This document shows positions 24,337-32,715 of a DNA stretch of 58,524 bases, piece by piece. The notes under the pieces were generated by a model. That model had not been told where the DNA came from. It ran no database searches and saw only the letters and a list, made by a program, of their open reading frames with translations. Positions within the stretch are counted from its first letter, which is position 1, and the number at the start of each line of letters is the position of its first letter. Location of the stretch: the NCBI GenBank assembly GCA_016215025.1, contig JACRMI010000130.1:1-58524 (forward strand), written 5' to 3'. This stretch comes from Chloroflexota bacterium (GTDB lineage Bacteria > Chloroflexota > Anaerolineae > UBA4142). The position numbers and the translations under genes are program-made.

Positions 24337-24900
24337 ATGTTTCGCAAATCACTAACCTTGTTCGTCATCGCGGGAATCCTCGCGACCTTCAGTCTGCTGG
24401 CTTCAGCGTACTTTACCGCGCAAGCGACGGTCTCGAACAACACCTTTACCACCGGTACGCTCAATCTGACGGTTGCGCCAACCACTTCGGCGCTCACCTT
24501 CAACAACATGGCTCCGGGCGATGCCGTGACTGCGCCCATCACTGTCACTAACTCCGGCAGTTTGCAGCTTCGTTACGCCATGACCAGCGCCTCGACAAAC
24601 ACCGATAGCAAGAACCTCGCTGCACAGATGACGCTCCAAATAAAATCGGGTGTCACGACTTGCACCAGCGCTGGCTTTGGTGTGGATGGCACATCCATTT
24701 ACAGCGGCACGCTCGCTGCCGCGCTCTTTGGCGATCCGGCGCAGGGCACGCAAGTCGGGGATCGAACGCTAAATGCATCCGCCAGTGAAGCCCTGTGCTT
24801 CCGCGCCGACCTCCCATCGAACTCAGGCAATGCCTATCAAGGTGCGACCACGACCACGACATTCACCTTCAGCGCCGAACAAACGGCAAACAATCCGTAG
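24337..24900 (+). CDS. TasA/camelysin-like exported fibre protein
   Basis: 187 residues from ATG 24337 with AAGGAG 24326-24331. It has a SipW-type N-terminus: KS, a hydrophobic span (LTLFVIAGILATFSLLASAY) and FTAQATVSNNTFTTGTLNL, the TasA/camelysin signal and start of the mature beta-sandwich. APGDAVTAPITVTNSG and the C-terminal FTFSAEQT are typical too, and two Cys pairs could form disulphides. TasA-type proteins form amyloid-like or ordered biofilm fibres after cleavage by SipW; a SipW gene follows at 26579. The next gene is a paralogue of this one. Confidence 0.85.
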   Translation: MFRKSLTLFVIAGILATFSLLASAYFTAQATVSNNTFTTGTLNLTVAPTTSALTFNNMAPGDAVTAPITVTNSGSLQLRYAMTSASTNTDSKNLAAQMTLQIKSGVTTCTSAGFGVDGTSIYSGTLAAALFGDPAQGTQVGDRTLNASASEALCFRADLPSNSGNAYQGATTTTTFTFSAEQTANNP

Positions 24901-24913
24901 TTCATCATATCTG

Positions 24914-24949
24914 CTTGCGGCATGAAAGGAAAGCTGTTCATGCCGCAAG
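24914..24949 (+). repeat. Perfect 13-bp leader hairpin before the propeller-TasA gene
   Basis: The arm 24914-24926 (CTTGCGGCATGAA) is the exact reverse complement of 24937-24949 around a 10-nt loop. It ends two bases before the AAAGGGG ribosome site of the next gene and covers an in-frame ATG at 24922, which argues for the start at 24964. Confidence 0.75.
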
Positions 24950-24963
24950 GCAAAGGGGTGTGC

Positions 24964-26556
24964 ATGTTTCGCAAATCACTTTTCATTTTCATTCTCGTTG
25001 GACTCTTGGCGGCGTTCGGCGCACTGGCTTCTGCTTATCTGACTGCACAAGTTCAGGTCACGAACAATCAATTCACGAACGGCACGGTTGCCATTAGCAC
25101 AAATCCCACCTCGACCTTAGTGACCTTCTCGAATTTGGCTCCGGGTGACAAGGTGACGGCGCCCCTCAATGTTACGAACGCCGGTACGCTCGAGCTCCGC
25201 TATGCGATGACCACGACGACAACCGTCGATAAGATCATCTTCGGTGGAAACTTTACCCAAGTGGGCGGTCAATCGCATGCGCGCATCGCCCAAGTCGGCG
25301 CAGACGGCGCACTCGATGGTGCGTTCAATTCCAGTGCGAATCTTACGCTTGACCATCTCGTGCTTCAGCCCGATGGCAAGATTTTGATCGCGGGCTCGTT
25401 CACCCAGATCAACGGTCAAACACGCAATCGCATCGCGCGGCTCAATGCCGATGGCTCGCTTGACCCGACGTTCAATCCCAACGCTAACAACGCCGTGAAC
25501 GCAATCGCGTTTTTGCCGAATGGTAGGATTCTGATCGGGGGCATCTTTACTCAAATTGGTGGTCAAGCACGCAATCGAATCGCGTTGCTCAATCCCGACG
25601 GATCGCTCGCGGATAGCTTTAACCTCAGTCCGAATAGTAACCCAATGGTTTTTGCGCTCCAGTCGGACGGCAAAATCTTGGTCGGCGGTGCCTTTAACCA
25701 GATCGGGGGACAGACGCGCAGTAGCTTGGCGCGGCTCAATGCGGATGGCACGCTTGACCTAACGTTTGGTGATCCCAGTGTCTACAACCCAAGCTTGAGC
25801 AATTACGTCTCGACCTTGGCAATTCAATCCAACGGTCAAATTGTCTTGGGCGGATGGTTTACTCAAGTGGCAGGACAAACCCGCAATCGCATCGCGCGCG
25901 TCAATGCGAACGGTTCGCTGGACCTGACGTACGACCCCAATGCCGACGGCGGCGTATATGCTTTACTCTTGCAGTCGAACGGCAAAGTCGACGTGGCAGG
26001 GAGTTTTACGAACATCAGTGGACAAGCGCGGAATCGAATTGCGCGCCTCAATAGCGACGGAAGTGTTGACGCCACATTCGATCCCAATGCCGACAGCGTG
26101 GTGAACACTCTATTCGTGCAGCCCGATGGCAAGCTCTTGCTCGGTGGAAACTTTACCCAAATTGGCGGACAGGTCCATAACCGCTTGGCCCGTCTGAATG
26201 TCGACGATTCGGTGGATTCGACTTTCAATCCCCCTGCCATGAACAGCAACGTGTTGGCGATACTCCCGATGCAAAACTTGGCATCGGAACTACAACTTAC
26301 CATCAAATCCGGTGTCACGACCTGTACCAATGGGGGTTTTGTTGCGGATGGAAACGTCATCTACACCGGCGCTCTCGCCACGGCGTACATTGGCGATCCG
26401 ACCCAGGGCAATCAAACCGGCGACCGGGTTTTATCGACCGGTACGAGCGAGACTCTGTGTTTTCAGGTCTTTCTGCCGACCACTGCCACTTACCAAAATT
26501 CAGCAACGACTGCTGCATTCACGTTGAGTGCGGAACAAACGACGAACAATCCCTAA
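24964..26556 (+). CDS. TasA/camelysin-like protein with a seven-repeat delta-60 beta-propeller inserted
   Basis: ATG 24964 with AAAGGGG 24952-24958; its first residues (MFRKSL) equal those of the preceding paralogue. 530 residues: residues 1-82 match the paralogue up to LRYAMT and the last ~105 residues match it again from LTIKSGVTTC to SAEQT. Between them lie seven repeats of about 50 residues of the form QPDGKILIGGxFTQIGGQxRNRIARLN, the delta-60 type that builds beta-propellers. So a propeller of probably seven blades sits in a loop of the TasA fold. The export signal is SipW-type. It should be displayed on the surface fibre; the propeller could bind a ligand or partner. Confidence 0.85.
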   Translation: MFRKSLFIFILVGLLAAFGALASAYLTAQVQVTNNQFTNGTVAISTNPTSTLVTFSNLAPGDKVTAPLNVTNAGTLELRYAMTTTTTVDKIIFGGNFTQVGGQSHARIAQVGADGALDGAFNSSANLTLDHLVLQPDGKILIAGSFTQINGQTRNRIARLNADGSLDPTFNPNANNAVNAIAFLPNGRILIGGIFTQIGGQARNRIALLNPDGSLADSFNLSPNSNPMVFALQSDGKILVGGAFNQIGGQTRSSLARLNADGTLDLTFGDPSVYNPSLSNYVSTLAIQSNGQIVLGGWFTQVAGQTRNRIARVNANGSLDLTYDPNADGGVYALLLQSNGKVDVAGSFTNISGQARNRIARLNSDGSVDATFDPNADSVVNTLFVQPDGKLLLGGNFTQIGGQVHNRLARLNVDDSVDSTFNPPAMNSNVLAILPMQNLASELQLTIKSGVTTCTNGGFVADGNVIYTGALATAYIGDPTQGNQTGDRVLSTGTSETLCFQVFLPTTATYQNSATTAAFTLSAEQTTNNP

Positions 26557-26578
26557 ACAAATTTTTTCGAGGAGAACT

Positions 26579-27169
26579 ATGCATAGTCTTTCTATTCCGT
26601 CTCAGGCACCGGAGACCATCGTGGGAACAAAATCCCCTGCGTGGGTTCGTTGGCTACAAACCATGCTAGCCAGTCTATTATTCATGGGTGCACTCACGTT
26701 ACTGGTCTTTGTCGTTTTTGGAGTCGCTCCCCTTTTCATGGGCTTGCATCCGTTTGTCGTCCTCTCCGGTTCAATGGAGCCAACGATTCACACCGGATCC
26801 ATCGTTCTGTCGCAGACGACGACACCAACAGAGTTGCAAGCGGGCGATGTGATTGCGTTCAATCCACGCGCAGAAGCAGCGCTACCGGTGGTGCATCGCA
26901 TTGTCACCATTGAAGAACGAAACGGAACGCGCTATGCCACGACGCGCGGTGACGCCAATACGGATGAGGATGCTGAAATAGCGTTGTCGTCGGCGGTACT
27001 CAAGGTGAATGGATCGATTCCGTTTGTGGGTTATGCCGTTTATTACGCCGCGCAACCCTTGGGGACACTTCTCTTGATCTGGATTCCCGCAACGCTCTTG
27101 GTCGTATTGTGGCTCACCGACCGCGTGAAAGCATGGCGTGCTCGCCACACCAAATATGCGGCGGCATGA
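26579..27169 (+). CDS. sipW: SipW-type (ER-type) signal peptidase I
   Basis: ATG 26579 with GAGGAG 26569-26574. 196 residues: an N-terminal membrane segment (ASLLFMGALTLLVFVVFGVA), the catalytic Ser box VVLSGSMEPTIHTGSIVL (Ser at about 65), the ER-type His in VVHRIVTIEE in place of the bacterial Lys, a conserved Asp region (TTRGDANTDED), and a C-terminal membrane segment. ER-type enzymes with a Ser-His-Asp triad process TasA-like proteins in Firmicutes. Its place after the two TasA-like genes suggests that it cleaves them and perhaps the protein at 27182. Confidence 0.9.
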   Translation: MHSLSIPSQAPETIVGTKSPAWVRWLQTMLASLLFMGALTLLVFVVFGVAPLFMGLHPFVVLSGSMEPTIHTGSIVLSQTTTPTELQAGDVIAFNPRAEAALPVVHRIVTIEERNGTRYATTRGDANTDEDAEIALSSAVLKVNGSIPFVGYAVYYAAQPLGTLLLIWIPATLLVVLWLTDRVKAWRARHTKYAAA

Positions 27170-27181
27170 TCGTAGCGCAGA

Positions 27182-27775
27182 ATGACAGGCGACAAATTGT
27201 CTGACGATAAAGCATCGGATGGCGCGAGGGTGAACGATATGCGGAATGAAATGTTGAGATGGGGCAGGTACGGACGCACGCGTTGGGCAGTCATCCTGGG
27301 ATGTGTGATGGTCTTGGGATACTTGAGCCGCGAAATACCATTGGCACGGGCGACCTTGCAAACGAGCGCCCAAATCAAAAGCAATTCGTTTTCCGCGCGG
27401 CTCATGGGTTCAATGACATCACCGGTTGCGCCAAGTGGGACAGTCATATCAACACCGACACGCCTCATACCGCCGACCCAAACTCCAAATGCAGCTCAGA
27501 CGCGACATTCTACGATCTCTCCAACGCCAATGCTGACGCCTATCCTCCCATCGAGGACACCATTGTCTATGCCACCGATTACGCTCACGGCGATTTCGCC
27601 GAGTGCAACTAGAACGCGCGTCGATGAAAGTGGTTCGCCAGCACCGACCGTGAAGACACAACCAACACAGCGAACGAATCCGACCGCGACACCTACGCCG
27701 ACAAGTTCGGTTGAACTCACGAGCACGTTTACGTTGACGCGAACACCAACGCGCTTGCTGCATGAAGGTCCATAG
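27182..27775 (+). CDS. Exported Pro/Thr-rich protein with SipW-type start
   Basis: 197 residues from ATG 27182 (ATG 27239 also possible). A membrane segment (WAVILGCVMVLGYLSREIPL) is followed by ARATLQTSAQIKSNSFSARL, which resembles the post-signal region of TasA-like proteins, and then a long Pro/Thr/Ser-rich stalk (PTPMLTPILPSRTPLSMP, PTATPTPTS). No folded domain is seen. It may be a cell-wall anchor or linker for the fibre; it follows sipW after 12 bp. Confidence 0.55.
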   Translation: MTGDKLSDDKASDGARVNDMRNEMLRWGRYGRTRWAVILGCVMVLGYLSREIPLARATLQTSAQIKSNSFSARLMGSMTSPVAPSGTVISTPTRLIPPTQTPNAAQTRHSTISPTPMLTPILPSRTPLSMPPITLTAISPSATRTRVDESGSPAPTVKTQPTQRTNPTATPTPTSSVELTSTFTLTRTPTRLLHEGP

Positions 27776-27839
27776 GGATGACCCGGCTCGGTCGCATAAA
27801 GAAGAATTGCAAATTCCAAGCAGAAGGGAGGTGAATCAT

Positions 27840-28031
27840 TTGAAGAATTGGTTACGCCGATTTCATACGGATGACCGTGGTACGGAAATGGTCGAGTTTG
27901 TGATTGGCGCGACGCTCATCGTGACCATTATGACCATCATCATGGTTGCCATCTGGAACACGACGAATGCGCGCGCCGATGCCACCAACACCATCATCAC
28001 CGACAACGTACCGACGGCAGCACAACCCTAA
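27840..28031 (+). CDS. Flp/TadE-like pilin
   Basis: TTG 27840 is chosen because GGGAGGTG (27827-27834) is ideally spaced; the longer frame (27762) has no site. 63 residues: the basic leader WLRRFHTDDRG is followed by TEMVEFVIGATLIVTIMTIIMV, a Flp-type cleavage site with Glu at +5 and one helix, then a polar tail. It resembles the next pilin (FHTDERGLETMEY). Probably a minor Flp pilin. Confidence 0.75.
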   Translation: MKNWLRRFHTDDRGTEMVEFVIGATLIVTIMTIIMVAIWNTTNARADATNTIITDNVPTAAQP

Positions 28032-28139
28032 CGGAACTTCATCGATTGACATCGCCCTGAAAGTCAGCCCACTTGCGGCGTACCGTCGAGACGGATTCAA
28101 GCAGGATGCAATCTCAATCGATGGATTCCGAATGTCAAT

Positions 28140-28173
28140 GAGGGATTGGGAAGTCCTTCTTTCCCAATCCCTC
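28140..28173 (+). repeat. Perfect 13-bp leader hairpin before the second Flp pilin gene
   Basis: GAGGGATTGGGAA (28140-28152) pairs exactly with 28161-28173 around an 8-nt loop and ends two bases before AGGAG (28176-28180). No T-run. It may stabilise the mRNA of an abundant pilin. Confidence 0.7.
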
Positions 28174-28188
28174 TCAGGAGAGTGTTAA

Positions 28189-28344
28189 ATGATTCTACAA
28201 AGGTTTCACACGGACGAACGTGGACTTGAAACGATGGAATATGTCGTACTGGCGACACTGGTCACGGTGCTAATGACGCTAGCCATGATCGCGCTCTTTA
28301 ACACCCTCGTCGCCAAGATTAAGGAGATCAACCAGAGTCTATGA
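28189..28344 (+). CDS. flp: Flp-type pilin
   Basis: A short gene of 51 codons from ATG 28189 with AGGAG 28176-28180. The leader MILQRFHTDERG is followed by LETMEYVVLATLVTVLMTLAMIA: prepilin cleavage after Gly, Glu-Tyr at +5/+6 as in canonical Flp pilins, and one hydrophobic helix. The tail KIKEINQSL is short. Its stop overlaps the ATG of the prepilin peptidase, so pilin and peptidase are translated together. This is probably the major pilin of the third cluster. Confidence 0.92.
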   Translation: MILQRFHTDERGLETMEYVVLATLVTVLMTLAMIALFNTLVAKIKEINQSL

Positions 28345-28943
28345 CCCACCATTTTTTTGCGCGAATGCAATCGACACGCGCATTCACAGTGATGGTGTTT
28401 TCGAGTATTGCCTTCTTGGCAGCCATCTTGGTTTCTGCTCGAGCACTACCGTTTCCTACCGAGCTTTCAACCCGAATGGCGTTTGGAGCGATGGTGGTAC
28501 TGTTCGGGTGGATCAGCCTAAATGATTTCAGAACGCGGCGCGTGCCGAACAGCGTGACCTATCCACTCATGCTCGTCGGACTTGGGCGGGCGGTCAGCTG
28601 GCTCGACGCCACATTCCTATTCTACTGGGTTGTTCTTTTCACGGTCTGGCAGCTGCGGTTTATGGGCGGTGGCGATGCAAAACTCTTGATGGGACTCTTT
28701 GGACTCTTTCCCGATTTTGAGCTTGCCTGGTTCGTCGCACTAAGCATTCTGGTGACCGGACTGCCTTATCTTGCCTACAAATATCGCTATCAATGGCGTG
28801 CCGTCCCACGCAGGTTGTTCTGGCGAGTCATTACATGCCAGTTTTTACCCAGTTCCGCCGAGTTCGAGAAAGAATCTGTGCCGTACGCTTTCTCGTTTTG
28901 CCTAGCAGGTGCGGCATACATGGTTATGCAAGTCGTTCAGTAG
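28341..28943 (+). CDS. tadV: TadV/CpaA-type prepilin peptidase
   Basis: 200 residues with about five membrane segments. The two aspartates of A24 peptidases are visible: LNDFRTRRVPN (about residues 60-70) and MGGGDAKLLMGL (about 109-120). The enzyme removes the leader of Flp and TadE pilins in the inner membrane. It is the only prepilin peptidase in the window, so it must serve all pilin genes here. ATGA overlap with flp. Confidence 0.92.
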   Translation: MTHHFFARMQSTRAFTVMVFSSIAFLAAILVSARALPFPTELSTRMAFGAMVVLFGWISLNDFRTRRVPNSVTYPLMLVGLGRAVSWLDATFLFYWVVLFTVWQLRFMGGGDAKLLMGLFGLFPDFELAWFVALSILVTGLPYLAYKYRYQWRAVPRRLFWRVITCQFLPSSAEFEKESVPYAFSFCLAGAAYMVMQVVQ

Positions 28944-28999
28944 TTTGTGATAACAAGATTTACCGCCAAGTATAGATTTCTGGCAAGGTCAGCAAACAA

Positions 29000-31102
29000 A
29001 TGCGGATGACTCACCTGAGAGAAATTGTTTTGCAGATTGTCCATAATAGAATACTGCGTCGTTTGACCCTCATTGGGTTGATCACCTTAGGTGGTTTTTG
29101 GTTAGCGCAGGCAGCGTCGTCGCCCTGCGTTTGGCGCTGCGATCCAGGCGACATCGTTCCACCGACGACCGGCAAGTTGCGCGTACGCGTGATGGCAGGC
29201 GAATCGGCATTCGATCACGACATTTACTATTCCGCGTACTACGGCAGCACAGCGGGACCCTGGCAGTATGTCGGACATACGCCACCGCAAGATTCGACTC
29301 ACAACGGTTCACTCTTCACGTTCAACACGAACCTCGATGTGTTGAATTGGCCAGGCTTGCGTTTCAATCTGAAAGAAATTTCTACCCAGGGTGGAAGCTG
29401 GCAATCAGAGGATGTCTACGGCGGGAACGTCAACGATCTGAGTGACCCATCTGATCGGCGCATTCGTCCGACGGGTTCTGCGCCACGCATCACTGCACCG
29501 TTCAATGCGAATGGACATTGGTATTGCGGGCGGCAGGAAACGCCGGACACGTGGCTCCAAATCGATGGACTCTATCATCCCGAATGGTACGGCGATCCCG
29601 CGACGATTCTGCTATCGGTCTCCTGTTGGGAAGATTGGCGCAATGACAATTATTCCGATTTCTTTTGGGATTGGAACGATCTGGTCATCGCGGTCGACTA
29701 TGTGCCAGGGACGATGCCCGACATCATCACCGCGACGATCAGCGGACCGGATACGCTAGTCAAGGGACGCGGTCCACAGACTTTTCTGGCAACCGGGTAC
29801 GACAGTCAAGCCGATCTACGCTCGCTCGAAGTTATCGCCGTCGATGCTTCGACGATTTCTCCAACCTTCGGCAATTACTATGGTTGGCTACGGCTTGGAT
29901 CGCTGGGGTGTTCCAACGTAACTGGCATGTCGTCGTGTTCGCAAAACTTTACCTGGGATCCGGGTCCAATGGGCAGCGGCATAGCGCCAGGCGACTATTG
30001 GCTCTGGACCGACGCCCACACCACGCAACGTTGGTGTTCAGGCTTTGTCTACAATGACCAGCTCTATCACGACGGGTGGGGCAATCCCCGCGACTGTGGC
30101 GCGCCGTCGCGGAAGATCGTTCACGTGGTCAATCCGCTGCCGCCCACCGGAACGATTAGCGGACCAACGCAATTGATCCTGGGAGACACCGCCGGGGACT
30201 ATGACGCGCACGGGTATGCGGGTGCCTATTCCAGCCTCACTCAATTGGAGGCGTGGTATGCGCCGGTCAATGCGCCGAACACTTGGACGCGCTTTGGTGT
30301 GACGGCATGCAGTAGCGCAAGTTGTACGTCGCCAGCCCCAGGGTTCAACTTGCCTGCGACACTGCAACTTGGCACGTACTATGTCGTCGTCAATGCTTAC
30401 GATGCGGATGGGCTATGGTGCTCGGGCAACGATAACAACGGTTACGATTTGTGGGGCGGTTCGCTTTCTGGGGTAGCTGATCTCTATGACTGTGGAGCAT
30501 CCGACTGGCAAACCGTGACGGTCATTGCACCGAGTCCAACTCCAACGGTTACACCATCACCCATGGCATCAAACACACCCGGCCCGCGCGCAACCCCTAC
30601 ATCCACACCAACTCAAACGAATACCCCAGGACCACGCGCAACACCGACCTCAACGCCGACCACAACATCTTCGCCGACACCGACCCAGACGCAGACTCCG
30701 CGCGCAACGCCCACATCGACGCCAACGCAGACACCCCCTGCGACCGCCACGCCTGTGGCAACACTGACTCTGAGTCGCGACTATCCCTTTTTGTTGCAGT
30801 GTGGGGCGCGAGTGGGAGAACCGACCCAGGTTTTGCGTGGCGTGCTTACAGGGGGTGTGATTAGCGGTCAGTTGATTCGAATTACGATTACTGATCCGAA
30901 TGGGAGCAGGGGAACCTATTACGTAATCACGGATGCATTTGGACGTTTCATTCTCGATGCATCCCAGGTTGGCGGTGATATGTGTTTCGGATCGTCACTC
31001 ATCGGCGATTGGTCGGCGCAAGCGTTTTACGATCCGTTGAGCTTGGTCAGTAACTCAGTGCAATGGAGTGTGTCATGGTTCATCATTCACACGACGAAGT
31101 GA
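29000..31102 (+). CDS. Large exported protein with Thr/Pro stalk (possible adhesin)
   Basis: 700 residues from ATG 29000. It has an N-terminal membrane/signal segment (LTLIGLITLGGFWLAQAAS), a Trp/Tyr/Asp-rich N-domain (SVSCWEDWRNDNYSDFFWDW), and two Ig-like repeats starting TATISGPDTLVKGRGP and GTISGPTQLILGDTAGD. A PT-rich linker with tandem PGPRATPTSTPT and a C-terminal Ig-like domain (TLSRDYPFLLQCGARVGEP) follow. It is probably displayed on the surface and may bind sugars or other cells; no family is assigned. Its 3' end overlaps the possible start of the TadE-like gene. Confidence 0.55.
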   Translation: MRMTHLREIVLQIVHNRILRRLTLIGLITLGGFWLAQAASSPCVWRCDPGDIVPPTTGKLRVRVMAGESAFDHDIYYSAYYGSTAGPWQYVGHTPPQDSTHNGSLFTFNTNLDVLNWPGLRFNLKEISTQGGSWQSEDVYGGNVNDLSDPSDRRIRPTGSAPRITAPFNANGHWYCGRQETPDTWLQIDGLYHPEWYGDPATILLSVSCWEDWRNDNYSDFFWDWNDLVIAVDYVPGTMPDIITATISGPDTLVKGRGPQTFLATGYDSQADLRSLEVIAVDASTISPTFGNYYGWLRLGSLGCSNVTGMSSCSQNFTWDPGPMGSGIAPGDYWLWTDAHTTQRWCSGFVYNDQLYHDGWGNPRDCGAPSRKIVHVVNPLPPTGTISGPTQLILGDTAGDYDAHGYAGAYSSLTQLEAWYAPVNAPNTWTRFGVTACSSASCTSPAPGFNLPATLQLGTYYVVVNAYDADGLWCSGNDNNGYDLWGGSLSGVADLYDCGASDWQTVTVIAPSPTPTVTPSPMASNTPGPRATPTSTPTQTNTPGPRATPTSTPTTTSSPTPTQTQTPRATPTSTPTQTPPATATPVATLTLSRDYPFLLQCGARVGEPTQVLRGVLTGGVISGQLIRITITDPNGSRGTYYVITDAFGRFILDASQVGGDMCFGSSLIGDWSAQAFYDPLSLVSNSVQWSVSWFIIHTTK

Positions 31103-31641
31103 AAGACACTTGCACCGCACCCCTTCGGGAGTGCAGGTGTGAAAGCAGAAAGACACTTGCACCTGCGGCAAGTGCAGGTGTGAAAGATGAAAAGGAAAAA
31201 TCAAAACGCAATCAACATCTTCATCTTTCACGCGAAACGTTCATCCTTCACGCGAAGCGTTCAGAGAGCGGTTCGGCTTCCGTCGAGATGGTGTTTTTTC
31301 TGCTCATCTTCGTCGTCGCATTCTTCGGAGCCATCGAGATGGCACGCGAGGTTTCGGTGAAACATGCGCTCGACGTCGGAACCTATCGCGCCGCGCGGTA
31401 CCTGTCCATCGAGCCGAACGATCCAGCGACCGCGCGCAACATGATTCAAAACGAATTGAACGCGAACGTTCTTGGGGGAGCTGGCAGTATCGTGATGACC
31501 GTGGATATGCCAAGCCAGACGTTTCAAACCGTGTTCAGTGTCACGGCGCAAGTCGCGTATCAACCGGTGATTCCATTGATGGTGTTCGCGCCCAAGACCT
31601 TGCAGGTCGTCCATTCTCAAAGCATCGAGGCATACCCTTGA
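31063..31641 (+). CDS. TadE-like minor pilin, start uncertain
   Basis: The TadE signature (SGSASVEMVFFLLIFVVAFFG, Glu at +5, then EMAREVSVKHALDVGTYRAA) lies well inside the frame. Upstream the frame runs through a repeat island, so the start could be ATG 31063, ATG 31075 or GTG 31180; none has a convincing ribosome site. The pilin part is about 125 residues. The stop overlaps the TTG of the HD-GYP gene. Confidence 0.75.
   Translation: MECVMVHHSHDEVKDTCTAPLRECRCESRKTLAPAASAGVKDEKEKSKRNQHLHLSRETFILHAKRSESGSASVEMVFFLLIFVVAFFGAIEMAREVSVKHALDVGTYRAARYLSIEPNDPATARNMIQNELNANVLGGAGSIVMTVDMPSQTFQTVFSVTAQVAYQPVIPLMVFAPKTLQVVHSQSIEAYP
31098..31260 (+). repeat. Palindrome-rich repeat island (GACACTTGCAC / GTGCAGGTGTGAAAG)
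   Basis: Two tandem copies of about 42 bp (from 31098 and 31145) run from GAAAGACACTTGCACC to GTGCAGGTGTGAAAG and can fold internally. They are followed by heptamer-like CATCTTTCAC and CGCGAAGCGTTC repeats. A related hairpin lies at 42330-42370 after virB4. Confidence 0.6.
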
Positions 31642-32219
31642 TCCATCTTAAAAAATTGAAGCGACTGGCTGAAGGTCAACACGCGGTTCTGCAGGCGGTG
31701 TTGCTGGTGCTGGCAACTTGGGATGAAGCTTTGTTCGCGCATGGCGAGCGGGTTGCCAATGAATTGATTCGTCTTGCGCCGGCGGATTCGGCAGCCGAGT
31801 GGTATTGGGCAGGCTTGCTTCATGACCTGGGAAAGATTGCGCTCGCGCCGGAAATCTTGCGCAAGCGCGGCGCATTGACGGCGCGCGAACGCAAAGCGAT
31901 GCGCAAACATCCAGCTAAAGGAGCAGCTCTATTGGCGATGATGCGTGCGCCGCAGGTCGTCATCCAGGGCACCAAGTTTCATCACGAGTGGTGGGATGGT
32001 ACCGGTTATCCCAGCGGACTCGCCGGGATACAAATTCCACTGATCGCGCGAGTGCTTGCCGTCGCCGATGTCTATACCGCGTTGACCAGTGATCGTCCTT
32101 ATCGCCAGGCTTACACGTCAGAGCAGGCGCAGTTGGAAATCGAACGAAACGCTGGAACTCAATTTGATCCAAACATCGTCGCGCGATTCTTTGAAAAGGA
32201 AAGCTATGTTACGAGATGA
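31638..32219 (+). CDS. HD-GYP domain phosphodiesterase (putative cyclic-di-GMP)
   Basis: TTG 31638 overlaps the previous stop; 193 residues with little besides the HD-GYP domain. The motifs are AHGERVANE, HDLGKIAL (His-Asp at about 61-62), KFHHEWWDGTGYPSGLAG (the GYP box) and ARVLAVADVYTALTSDRPYR. Such proteins hydrolyse c-di-GMP to pGpG or GMP. Sitting between two pilin genes, it probably adjusts pilus or biofilm output to local c-di-GMP. No sensory domain is present. It overlaps the TadG-like gene by 14 bp. Confidence 0.88.
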   Translation: MIHLKKLKRLAEGQHAVLQAVLLVLATWDEALFAHGERVANELIRLAPADSAAEWYWAGLLHDLGKIALAPEILRKRGALTARERKAMRKHPAKGAALLAMMRAPQVVIQGTKFHHEWWDGTGYPSGLAGIQIPLIARVLAVADVYTALTSDRPYRQAYTSEQAQLEIERNAGTQFDPNIVARFFEKESYVTR

Positions 32220-32715
32220 ACGCGGCAACGCGTCTATCGCAGGACTTTTTTTCACCTTGATTTTGACGGTGCTCGCCGCCGCGATCGTGGACGTGTATCG
32301 GATTCAGGATACGCGTACGTTCGCCTACAGCGCCGCGAATGACGCCGCCCTGCGCGGGGCAAGTTTTGGTCGTGATTGGGATCAATTCATGGCGACCGGG
32401 CAAATGGTTCTCGATCCCTACGCCGCAACGAATGAGGCGCAGAACGCACTTGAGAATGTCATGCAGACACGGGGGTTAACCAACTTTCGCTACCAGATTG
32501 GTGTCATTCCAAACCCAGGTGGTGGAACCTTCAATTTGCCCGCTCCATGTGTGGAACGCGCGAGTTTATGGGATACGACCACGTGGACGGAGACGCGCCC
32601 CGCGGTCGGCGTCTGTGTGCAAGTTCCAGTGCCGACGATTCTCTTTGGACTTGTCAATGGCAATCAGCCCGTAACGGTGAACGCCTTTGCCGCCGCAGGA
32701 GTAGTTGAACAATGA
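32206..32715 (+). CDS. TadG/TadE-like pseudopilin
   Basis: ATG 32206 with AAAAGGA 32194-32200; a longer open frame (from 32089) lies within the HD-GYP gene and is rejected. 169 residues: MLRDERGNASIAGLFFTLILTVLAAAI is a Flp/TadG-type N-terminus with Ile instead of Glu at +5. The extracellular part (YSAANDAALRGASFG, VCVQVPVPTILFGLVNG) is TadG-like. The stop overlaps the start of the lipoprotein gene (ATGA). Confidence 0.75.
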   Translation: MLRDERGNASIAGLFFTLILTVLAAAIVDVYRIQDTRTFAYSAANDAALRGASFGRDWDQFMATGQMVLDPYAATNEAQNALENVMQTRGLTNFRYQIGVIPNPGGGTFNLPAPCVERASLWDTTTWTETRPAVGVCVQVPVPTILFGLVNGNQPVTVNAFAAAGVVEQ

